From the NCBI GenBank assembly GCA_024734555.1, contig JANPWX010000064.1, positions 1-64,000 on the forward strand: a DNA stretch of 64,000 nt, read 5' to 3'. Numbering within the stretch: the stretch's first letter is position 1; every line of letters starts with the position of its first letter. A program made the position numbers and the translations under genes. Below, piece by piece: positions 50,856 to 61,610 of this stretch. The notes under the pieces are model-generated. The model was not told where the DNA came from. It was given only the letters and a program-made list of their open reading frames with translations, and did not search any database. This DNA comes from Trochalopteron elliotii (lineage: Eukaryota > Chordata > Aves > Passeriformes > Leiothrichidae).

Positions 50856-53800
50856 GCAAGGGATAAATAGGGAGGATCTATTAATACTATTAATACAGAC
50901 AATCATTAAAAACTAGTGGGCTTTTAATATGTCATAATATATTTTAAACAATTCCCAAATATCAGCTAACATTTAGCTAAATTACTCCACTCTTTACAGA
51001 AAGTGTGCTTTAAACAACTGTATTCCTGTATCCAACAGGTTAAACATCTGGGTTTTCCTTTTTAACATGTACAGTCATTCAGAGTTGGAATTTAGGGTAA
51101 ATATTTGAGTGTGTTAGAATAAGCATATTTCATCTAGACACAAGTGGAATACTGTTAGCATTTCTCAGATTTGGATTGGGATTTTATGTTCTATATTTAA
51201 AATATTTAATCAGCATATCGTACCTTATGATTGCAAAACAGGGACTCTAGACTGATCTGTAAGTACAGGTGCCCGAACTTTAAAGTATGTATGTGCTTAA
51301 AGCAACAAAGCAAGTAATTTTATCTTTTTTTGTTGTTTATCATTTGATAAGCTATCTTTTAAAAATCCTCTTACTTTTGTTTCTAGTATGGAAGAAACAC
51401 CTTTATAACATGGGCAAAATATTGGGTTTTACTTACTTCAGGGAATAAGTGGTGTGTTGTGCTCTTGCAATGATTCATATTTAGCTTGCCTACAAGGCAG
51501 CAGTAACATATTTCTAGTTAATACTTTAATTTCTAGTAGATTCTAGTTATTTCTTCAAGCTATGCAACAGAAAGAAGGTGCGATCCTAGATGGCAGGCTA
51601 ATCCTGTGGTCACAAAGGGTTCCACTCTGGTACAATATAGTGATCAAAATATAATTGCAAAAAGCTTCCTTGCATTATTGCAAGGTGTATGAGGTGTATC
51701 TACATTCCATACCATGGGATGTATGTCCCATGGCTATTATCCAAATGGCACAAGTAACAAATAAATTAATTTTTATATTGTGCATGTCTAATCTGTTGAA
51801 TTGGCTTAAATATAAATTCAGGGCAGGAGAGGAACAAAAAGAATTTCTGCATTCAGATATCTTGCTAGGACGTAGTCAGAACAAGCTAACGACCTAAGTA
51901 CTTCTTGTTGCTAATTGCTTGCTGGTTCTTATCCATCAGTGACTTTTGGCTCAACAGAGGATAGGCTCTGAAACAAGCTACAGCCTGTAAAGGCCTAGTT
52001 AATATTGGAAATGAAAAAATAAAGAGGACAAAGTATGAACTAGATCCCTAAAGGAAGGTTAATAGGATAATGTTCTGAGTCACTATACTAAATTTTATGT
52101 GCCCAGTAGTATATACACCCCTGAATAAAACACCTAAACTTTCTAGTCATTGAGTATATGAATGAGAACCAAAGCAGACAATGTGTTAAATATGTAACTG
52201 CCAAAATTTTCTAATAAATCTCCTGATGGCAGAGTTAAGTCTTACACCCTTAACCTGCCAGTAGGATTTATTTACTGCTGGGTGGCAGGGACATGCTTTT
52301 GTCAGGTCAGGTTCGATATTCTGCAGCCTTCTTGTGCACTGGCGCACCTACACAGCTGCTTTCAGAAACAGGACACTTCGCACAAAACAAACCCAGAGTT
52401 TTGGGACTGGAGAAAGTTGAACCCCTTGAGACATGGATTGGGGGGATATTTCCATATAAACTTTGTTCCAGGAATAACTCGTGCACTCTATGTGAAATTC
52501 TATTTAGATAAAATACAAAACCAATACCAAGACCTTTACATCTCCTCAGTGAAGACTACTTCTTCCTTGGACTCTAAATTTACTTTTCCAGGCCTATATC
52601 AGTGCCTCATGAACCAGGACTGGAGATGTGTTCTAGCCATGAACTGTGAATTTCTCTCTTAGACTTACAAAGGTGCTTAAATCCCAGCACAGTTCCACTT
52701 CAGGCAATCATGTCCTTTTGTGACTCCCAGCTGAGCTTTCTAAGACTTGCAGCTCTTCTGAGAGCACTGTCTGCAAGGGAGACCCTAGAGATATATGGAT
52801 AATGACAGGACTCAGGATGCTTTTCTGATCTAGGAGGTCTTGCTGCTGCTAAGGATTCAGAATTCAGGTAGGTGTCAGAGGAGATTTTTTGACCAAAACT
52901 TAACATGCCTGAGTGAGAACAGTATTTGTCAAAAACATTGGGAGACTGAAGGGAACAGATAATTTCTGCATCCAGAATAGGCATGAACTAGGTGAGCTAT
53001 TTAACAAGTGTGGTATGTATGATTTGGCGGTACATATGAGATATGTGTGTTCACGTGTGTATGGGTGGCTTGGAAAGGTGAGAACTAGATTCCATATAAG
53101 AATGGAAAAGAAATAGTAAACAGAATGTCTAATTGGAAAGTTTCTGAACAGCTTTCCCTAGAGACATGAAAGTTTAATAAGTTCTGAGTAGGTTGGACAG
53201 ATAACACAAATACGGTATTAGCCATATAAAGTACAAAAATTGAAATACATCCTAACTTCTTTTTGTAACTTATCAGCTGCCACTTAAAGGAATTATAGTG
53301 GAGAATATCTTGCCCTTGACCTTAATATTCAACGATTCAAGATTTGAGCATCGCTCTAAGGACTAGAAACAGCCTCCTTCTCAGGATGTTATAACCCTCC
53401 AGGGGGGACAGCCTCAGGCTGGAGCCACAAACCTGCCTCATGGCTGTTTATGCAGGTCAGTCCCCAATGACATGAAGCTAAGTGTGTCAGGAGAAAACAA
53501 GAGTATGTGTCAGCCTGTGCTTATTAGTGAAGAAATATAAAAATATCTGTAAATAGGTAAGCTCCCATAATTCCTGGGCTGTCTAGTATAGTTCAGAGCA
53601 TGGAGGAGCTTCTTTGATTTTCTAGTAGTTTGCATGGCTGCAGGAGGCCATTTAGATTCCTAAGGACCACAAGGAATGAGCATGTCTTACATGTATGTGA
53701 TGACAGGGAAATCATAGAGCATACAGGCTCATTTAAGCCACTATACAAGCTGTATCTATGTGGAAATTTCTAATCCTCTCTACCAGTGATCTTTCTGGGG

Positions 53801-54362
53801 CTGCCAGCTCTTGTGCTCCTGGCGCTACCTTCTCCAGTGGAAAAGTGGAGGCAGCTCCATACTGCAAATTTTCCAGTGTCTCTGAAGGGGAAATGAGAAC
53901 TGCTGAGGAAAACACAAAAGCTACCTTATTGAGTAAGTCCCCTTTATTAGAGAGGAATCCTTTCTGCTTTTAGGGCAACCACTGACAATTAGGAGTGGCC
54001 TGAACTCTTTAAAGACAAAAAACAATGACTGGCCTGGGGGAAAGTCGCGATTAAGCTCCTCAGAAACTCCTTATTTATTCATACAAGCTACATGCATGTT
54101 TGTCCCTCTGTGTTATGAATGAACTAAGATCCATGACTGGTAAAGGACAAGAGTAGGAGGTCTGCTGTGTAGGTTTCATGCCTCCTTGAATGGTCTAGGC
54201 TGTTGAATAGTTTGGGGCAGTTAGGCACATTAAGCAATGCCTATGGGAAATGCCTCAGCAGTCACAAGGGGTCTTGGCTTGTACCCATGTTAATTTCATG
54301 TTTTGGGAGACAGAAGTCAGGCTTTTATAAGAGCTTTATAAGATTAGGTGTGAAAAAGAAAT

Positions 54363-54395
54363 ACTGCTTGATAAACTACTGGTTTATCAAGCAGT
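54363..54395. repeat. 14-bp perfect inverted repeat, 5-base loop
   Basis: ACTGCTTGATAAAC (54363-54376), loop TACTG, then the exact reverse complement (54382-54395). It is one of the strongest hairpins I noticed in the window, and has no associated gene. Confidence 0.8.
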
Positions 54396-54488
54396 TTTAT
54401 ACAATTTTGTGATGTAATTTTAGTGTCTAATCCCTCTATATAATGCAGCACTTTTGTAGAATTATGGCAGGATTACTAATAAAACTTA

Positions 54489-54562
54489 TAGAATAGAAGA
54501 AAGAATGGAAGAAAAAATAGCTGGAAGAGAGAGGGAGAAAGCAAGAAAGCAAGCAAGCAGGC
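54489..54562. repeat. Purine-rich GAAA/GCAA tract
   Basis: Plus-strand purine-rich tract with GAGAGAGGGAGAAA followed by (GCAA/GAAA) units, a degenerate microsatellite. Confidence 0.6.
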
Positions 54563-56349
54563 ATTTGTCTGCACTGTTCCATAGTAGACAAGAGCTGTAT
54601 AAATGGGAAAACTGTATTTTTCTAAGTTCAAGTTGAATTTGTGATCACCACATCACTGTTCTTTAAGCCATGCTGCACTCCAGAAAAGGGTACAAACAAA
54701 GACAAGTCTTTTCATTTTCCCTCCTTGTATATTAGTAACAAAAAAAATTGTCAGTATTAGAAAGCCAGTGAATAAAGGCTTTGCTCCTGGGGCAGAGGCA
54801 ATGCCTCCCTTAACCTTGCAGGTGAGGTGGACAGGCTGCTGCAAATGCAGCATTTGGTTGGTGTGGCTGGGACGTGCTCACACTCTGCTTTGCTGGGACT
54901 GGGCTCTGTGCATTTCACATACACCCACTCATGTGGCCATTAGCAACCACTTGAGCTTCCTGTGTCCTTGACTTCAGTCTTATGCTAGTGTGCATGGTAA
55001 ACTGCATGTACAGCAATCTACTGTGCTATTCATTACATGATATATAATTTGGGATAAAGAAATGTTTAAATAAGCTGTTATTATCTTGAAATTATCAAAC
55101 ATTGGAAGACATACCAATGTCTTGTGTAAGAAACTCAACACTATCAGCTGCAGTTGTGACCTTTCAGACTAACTGATCTGGACAGACTTACACCTGTAGC
55201 TGTATGTCATCCTTTAACGTAGACATATCAAGTGAGAAACAAACATGGTGGTTTTTATAAAGTGTGTTGTCTGATACTGCATAAGGCAATAGCATGACTT
55301 GCCGTGTACTTTCCTTTTAATTCTGCAAAAGTCAAGAATTTATACATTCAATAAAAATTGATTATAAATTAGATTATGACAACTGTAATCTCATTAATTA
55401 TATTTTTAATAAACCAATGCTGAACTGTGTTCAATTGCATGGATACAAAGCAACATCATCTGCTCTGCATTAGGCATCACAATTTTCATGTTTGTTCTAT
55501 GAGATATTTAAGCCAGTCACATTGCTGTGGGCAAGTTTTCTTCACAGTCTACAGGACTCGAACAATGGACAGCTCAGGTGCCTATCAGCTGGAACTGCAA
55601 CCCAGAGCCCTGAATAACGTTATAGTGCTCACTATCCAACGCAATGGAAAATGAGCTGTTTCAGAGTGACATCTCAGAAACCCACTGGATTTGGGCTCAT
55701 CCCACTTTTGAACAGAAAGGTACTTGGAGAATTTAAATAAATTCAGAATTAGGTAGAAGCTGCAGTCATGTGTACACAGTGTTGCTGGTGTGCTAACACT
55801 CTGGTGAGACTCAGCCCTAGAGAGCTTCCTGCTCCAAACTCTAGGTTGAGGATGACTGGGCTCCCCCTCCACTCCTCTGCACATCTGCATTTCCTTCTCT
55901 GGGGTTACTGAGAGGAAATGACAACAGTATATGCCAGGCCTCCTGATTAGGGTGACCAGGAGACCATAACTTGGGGCGCTCTGTGGACCCTGCCTTACAG
56001 GGATTTTGACTTTGGCTTTATATTACTCAGATCCACTTGGTTCTTGTTTTAAGCACTTGAGACTTTTATTATACTTAGGTTAACATTATTTGGCCTCAGT
56101 GCATAAGAAGAGAGTATTTTGAAAGAACGTTTAATGGTAACCTAAATTAAATTAGAAACAAAAACTTGCATCTACCTTTCAATACATATCTTGTCTCTTT
56201 CTTGACCTTATTTGCCTCTTGTCTGGCATCACAGCTTAATTAAGACAACTTCCTTTACAGATGCCCAGTTGGTGAAACATATCTGGGGATACAATTAGAG
56301 GAAAGCAAGTAGTTTTATTCACATCCTAATGTAAATTATAATGGTTTAG

Positions 56350-57420
56350 GAAGTATAAAATACAGTTGCTGGTCCCTGGGTGGAATGAAGTTGGCATACT
56401 CAAAACCCATTCCATGATGATTCCCCTGATCACAGTCTGCAACCATAGCATCTGCTAAGGGGGATGGAATGGAGGGTGAGCAGAATGAGAGAGCCATTAG
56501 CCAGACTCTGTTGGAATCCTTGCAGGGAGGTACTTTGCAGATGGTACTTTGCAGCCGAGAAGCTGCATAACACCTGTCAACCAGGGGAGATAGGAGATGT
56601 CTTGCTGTTGAGGAAACAACTGTGGCAAAATCACTCTCCTTAGATTATACCCTAACTGAAATCTTAGCACACACCTTTATCCCAAAGTTACCCATCTCCA
56701 AGGTATGACCACCCTGCACCAGGCATGCATTCCATGTTCTTTTTGACTGTATTTTTAGAAGTGAAGCGAGAGAATTTTATACCCATCAGTAAACAAAGTA
56801 TTTATTAAAAAAGTCACTCAAGCTCCACCTAAACATAAAGAAATAGTATAAAAGTAAGTTGAGAATAGGGGGAAAAGTTAGGGAAGACTCCATTGCAACT
56901 GCTGAGATCAATCAATGGGCTGAAGCTGTCTTCTTCCTCATAGGGATGCCTATTGGCATCCCTATCTGCGCTGAATAATGTTATTGGAGCTTGTCTGTAT
57001 TGCTTTGAATGCATTTTTGCAGTCAGGCACTATCATCAACAATCCTGTAACCTTCTCCTGTCACAATTTTACATTAATATAGAGTTTTATTCTGTTAGTG
57101 TGAGTCCTTCACGAGCACTGTCAGCTGCTGGCAGTGGGTTATACTCAAGTAGGAAGACCCACTAAGGGGTCATAAAATGGGAAGACTTACTGAGGGATCT
57201 CCCTTATACTGTTGATGTGTTTCCCTAAGTCAGTCAACCCATCCTCTGATCCAGCAGGACTGCTCAGTGAAGGGTCCCCCTAACAGAATGCTGACAATCT
57301 GGTTGGGCACAAGGGTCTTGCCTTTGCTGACAGACAAATTAAATACTAAGGTTCAAATAAACCTCCCCACACTAGGGGTCCAGGAAATATCCCCTTTTTG
57401 CATGTTATCCATTCTTTAAT
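56350..57420 (+). mobile_element. Possible endogenous-retrovirus LTR remnant
   Basis: Several LTR-like features occur in order. These are a TATAAAAG box at about 56849, a perfect GC-containing hairpin at 56940-56965, an AATAAT (decayed poly(A) signal) about 20 bases later, and then a stretch with two related GGAAGAC..ACT.AGGG units at 57149-57200. No gag, pol or env coding was recognised, so only an LTR and some leader sequence may remain. The assignment rests on arrangement only, and terminal inverted dinucleotides and target duplications were not established. Confidence 0.3.
56940..56965. repeat. 11-bp perfect inverted repeat, 4-base loop
   Basis: ATAGGGATGCC, loop TATT, then GGCATCCCTAT. 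It lies ~90 bases after a TATAAAAG box, where an LTR transcript would begin. Confidence 0.85.
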
Positions 57421-58930
57421 ATCTATGTCCTTTAAAATGTTCATATTCCACAAACACTCCCTTTCAATTTGACATTATGGAGACTGCATTTGAGGTTTTT
57501 TTTACTTCAGCTTAGTACAAAGACATATTAATGCAAATACATGGCAAATATTTTACTTATATACAAATAAAATCATACCATAATACAATTTACCATCACC
57601 TTAGTAGTAAGCAAATCGTAGTTGAAAGTAGACAGCTGCAAAATAAACTGCTGCTGGCAGCCAGGCAGATAGAGCTCTGCTATGGTGAGTCTAGACAGAA
57701 GTAACTAGAAAAGCAGAAAATTCAAACTCCTGGCCCTGAAACCCTTATGGAAGTATCTATGAAGATATAGTCCTAAAGTTGCTGAGGTTTTCAGGGAGAA
57801 CCTCTCTAACTGCAACATTTAAAATTGCAATTCCCCTTCAAAAATCTACCTGCTGTGTTCACAATACTTTCTCTCATGTCTGGCATCACAGACAAAGTTG
57901 TATATTAATCACACCATCATTGTCCCTCCTGGCATGAAGTCTCCTGCAGCTGTGCAGAGATGCAGGTGTGTCTAATCAGGGCATTGCAGGCCAGTGGAGG
58001 CTTGGTCTGCTCATAACCTGGGTCAGCGCGAGGCTGCTCTCCTGGTGGGCAGAGGTGGGTGAGCACACTGCCAAGTTTGATCAGTGAGCCCTCCCTGGGA
58101 TGAGCTACTCTGAACTACTGAGATGGGAGAGCAGTCTTTGGTTTGCACAAAGGATGGCACAACGAGCCCACATCTGCTTGGAGGAAACAAAGAAATAGCT
58201 CATACATAAACTAGGTAATGGTGAAGGTGATGAAGAAGTGAAGGCGAATGGATAAAGCCAAGCTAAGCAAATTACTCCACCAATCTGAGTCTGAAATACA
58301 TGAACTTTAGACAAATTTTTCACATAGATTTATTCAAAAATCCTAATAATTTCATATAAATAAAAAAATGTGCAAAATTTAAGTTTCATTGCATCATTTT
58401 GAAATGCCACAAATCCAGTTTCAAGAAATTGATGAAAATTTTGTAGTGATGCTTAGCATTGACTCACTCAAATTCATAGTGGAAAATCTTTCCAGTAAAA
58501 ATCTAGGGATTTGACAGCAGTGATTTAAAAAAAAAATCTTATTTTAAGACCACATACCTAGGACACAACCTGTGGAGGAGGTTTTTGTTACCTGGGAGTG
58601 ACTGGAAAGTCTAATAAATTGCACTGTAGGAGGCTTTCAGTAAGTTTGGTTATAGTTTTTGTTATATGATACAGTGATAAACCACTTTGTTATACCTTAT
58701 TAACAGCCTCTCCTTGCTATTATAACTTGTGCTCTATATTATGAAGACTGTCTCTTTTGGGCTGAATATCTTCCCATATCAAAATGCTTCTGGCTGCAGC
58801 TACATATTCATCTCTTGTAAATGAGTGGAAATTTAAAACACTAAATAAAATGACAGATATAACAACGACATTTTCTGAGGTGGCTGCCTGCTGCCTAGGT
58901 GCAGCAGAAACCTCCACTATGAGTTATGAG

Positions 58931-58962
58931 GAAATCATAGCTCCATCATGAGCTATGATTTC
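58931..58962. repeat. 13-bp perfect inverted repeat abutting a CR1 3' end
   Basis: GAAATCATAGCTC (58931-58943), loop CATCAT, then the exact reverse complement (58950-58962). It ends a few bases before the 3' terminus of the minus-strand CR1 that begins near 58966. Confidence 0.8.
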
Positions 58963-58965
58963 ACG

Positions 58966-61230
58966 CAATCACAGAATAAACTAAGTTTGAAGGGACCCAT
59001 GAGGATCATTGAGTCCAACTGTCAGCCCTGTACTGGACATGTCCAAGAGTCCCAACATGATGTGCTTGGGAATATTGTCCAAACGTATCTTGAACTCTGA
59101 CAGGCTTGGTGCTGTAACCAATTCCCTGGGGAATTGGCCCAACCACGCTTTTTCTAATATCCAACCTAAACCTCCTCTGACACAACTTCAGGTCATTCCC
59201 TCAGGTTCTGTCACTGTCATCACAGAGAAGAGATCAGTGCCTTCCTCTTCCCCTCATGAGGAAGTTGTAACTGCAGTGAGGTCTCCCCTCAGTCCCTTCT
59301 CCAGGCTGAACAGACCAAGTGACCTCTGCCACTCCTCAAAAGGCTTCCCCTTACGGCCCTTCACCATCTTTGCTGCCCTCCTTTGGTCACGCTCCCATAG
59401 CTTTGTATCTTATATTGCGGCACCCAAAACTGCCCCCAGCACTCAAGGTGAGGCCACCCCAGTGCAGAGCAGACCAGGACAATCCCCTCCCTTGCCCAGC
59501 TGTGATGCTCTGCCTGAGGCACCCCAGAACAGGGTTGGCCCTCCTGGCTGCCAGGGCACTGCTGACTCATATTCAACTTGCCATCGATCAGGGTTCTCTG
59601 GTCTTTTTCTGTGTTGCAACTTTCCAGCATCTCATTCCTCAGTCTGTCTGTACATCCAGAGCTGCCCCATCCCAGGTGCAGAATCTGCACTTTCTGGTGT
59701 TAACTTCATATGGTTGGTGATTGCCCTGTTCTCTGTATTCTCAGGGTCTCTCTACAGGGCCTCTCTGTCCTCAAAAGAGTCAACAGCTCCTCCCAGTTTT
59801 GTATTGTCTGCAAACTTGCTCAGTATCCCTTCCTGTCCTGCTTCCAAGTGATTTCTGAAGATGATGAAGAGCACAGGCCCAAGCATGGAGCCCTGGGGAA
59901 CTCCACTATGACAGGTCACCAGTCTGATGTCACCCCATTCACTGTAACCCTTTGTGCCTGACTCATAAGCCAGTTGCTCACCCATAACATAAAGTGTTTA
60001 TCCAGCTGAGTGCTGGGCACTTTGTCCAGAAGGATCCTGTGACACTATCAAAATCTTTACTGAAATCCAAAGGGATTGCATCCACTGTCTTCCCTTGGTC
60101 AGCTGGGTGCGTTACCTTGTCATAAAAGGAAATCAAGTTTGACAAGCAGGACTTTCCTCTCATGAAGCTGTGCCAGCTGTGACTGATGACTGTGTTGTCT
60201 TTCAGGTGTTCTTCAATACCTCTCAGAATAATCTTCTCCATAACTTTTCCAGGCACTGAAGTGAGACTGACAGGCCTGTAGTCTGGGTTTCTCCTTCTTG
60301 TCCTTGAAAATTGGAAAAATGTTTGTAGGATTCCATCAGCTGGGACATCTCTGGATTCCCAAGAGTGTTCAAAAATCATCACAAGAGGTTTTACAATGAA
60401 ATCAGCAGCTCTTTGAGGATTTTTGGATGAATCCCATTGTGCCCCATAGATTTATAGGGATCCAGCTGGAGAAGTAGATCCTGCACTGTTTCAGGGTTGA
60501 CTGGGAATTGATCATTCTCACAACCATGGTCCTCCAGCTCAGGGCACTGAGACACTCTTCCATCATCCATGTTGAAGATTGACGTGAAGAACATGTTAAA
60601 CACCTCTGCCTTGCCCATATCCATGTTTGTGAGGTGACCATCCTCATCCTGTAATGGATTGATGTTAATTTCACACCTGGCGAATTGCCATTACCATATT
60701 TGAAAAAATTGTTTTTATTTTCGCCCACAGTTTTGGCAGCTTCAACTCCAGTTGAGCTTTGGCTATATGAATTTTCTCCCTGCAGTGGCACCTGTGGTAT
60801 CACTGTGTTTGTTCCATGTTACCTGACCTTGCTTCCACTGGGCATACACCTTCCTAATTTGTCTTATTTCCAAGTGAGGAATCCTGTTGGGCTGAGATGA
60901 CCCTCTGCCTTACCTGCATGATTTCCAGCATTTGGGAATTACCTGCTTCTGTGCCCTTAGGAAATGATGTTTAAAAAGTGACCAGCAACAATGGACTTCA
61001 GCACCTGCAAAAACATTTTTCCAGGAGACCATACTTGCTAATTCACAGAGCAACCTGAAGTCTGCTCTCCTCATGTCCAGAAGATGAAGTTTTCCTTCTT
61101 TTCCTCTTGTCAACAGAGTTTTTAAACTCAATCACTTTGTGGTCACTGTGGTCAAGATGGCTGTGAATCACTGCTTTGCTCACAAGATCCACTCTGTTTG
61201 CAAGGTGCAGATCAAAGAATTGAGAGGGAA
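58966..61230 (-). mobile_element. Long, decayed CR1 LINE (3' UTR, RT, part of endonuclease-RT linker)
   Basis: Read on the minus strand, this is a 5'-truncated CR1 retaining ~2.2 kb. From high to low coordinates: a stretch like the post-endonuclease region (DHSDHKVIEF near 61160, RRADFRLL near 61060), a linker (60400-60800), then the RT with DYRPVSLTSVPGKVMEKI, GKSCLSNLISFYDKVT, LDFSKDFDSV (motif A), [13 protein letters not shown] and [11 protein letters not shown] near 59810. After that come the rest of ORF2 and the 3' UTR, ending in CACAGAAT-type tail units near 58970. Frame changes at several points and a FADD-to-FADN change in the catalytic motif make it inactive. Non-LTR elements of this family move by target-primed reverse transcription. 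The 5' boundary is approximate. The 280-codon plus-strand frame inside it is antisense shadow. Confidence 0.9.
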
Positions 61231-61234
61231 GCAA

Positions 61235-61610
61235 AAGACAAAACAGAGAAATAGCAGAAAGGAACCGTCACAGCATAATCCCACTATACCTTAGTGGATT
61301 TCCTAGCAGAAATCCCTACCTGGCTTATAAGAACTACTTATGGCAGCAATAGCTTTCCTGTTCAGGATCTTTCCTCCTGCAGAACCCAGAGGATACTACG
61401 AAGGTAGGATTTGGGTGACAAATCCCGAGGTGACTGGCTCCGTCTTTTATTGAGTGCAGGCACATCCCCTAGTTATTTAAGTGACAAGCAGGTCTGCAAC
61501 CCCAGCCAGACCAGTAGGGATGAGAAATATTTAGGGTATAAATGCAGTAAATTAGAGTGGAATTAGGTTCACTGTTTTGCAGCACATATGTAAGCTGTTC
61601 ATGCCTAGGA
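61235..61610 (-). mobile_element. Possible LTR remnant
   Basis: On the minus strand, TTAAATAA (61473-61480) is followed ~25 bases later by AATAAA (61446-61451), and then by a GC-richer segment reading GACGGAGCCAGTCACCTCGG. A TATA-like box, short R and poly(A) signal followed by such a U5-like segment is a retroviral-LTR arrangement. No internal retroviral coding was recognised nearby, so a solo LTR is the simplest reading. No target duplication was established. Confidence 0.3.

Larger units (their letters stand above)
49101..58930. other. Intergenic downstream of PPP1R3A, no gene recognised
   Basis: No coding exon, RNA gene or pseudogene could be recognised. Contents are a 22-base poly(A) at 50834-50855, a purine-rich tract at 54489-54562, a 14-bp-arm hairpin at 54363-54395 and a possible LTR remnant at 56350-57420. 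In mammals the next genes in this direction are SMIM30 and GPR85, and neither was seen. Confidence 0.55.

Noticed and set aside
59009..59851. 280-codon plus-strand open frame
   Set aside because: It is antisense to the minus-strand CR1 reverse-transcriptase and 3' UTR. Composition and position explain it.
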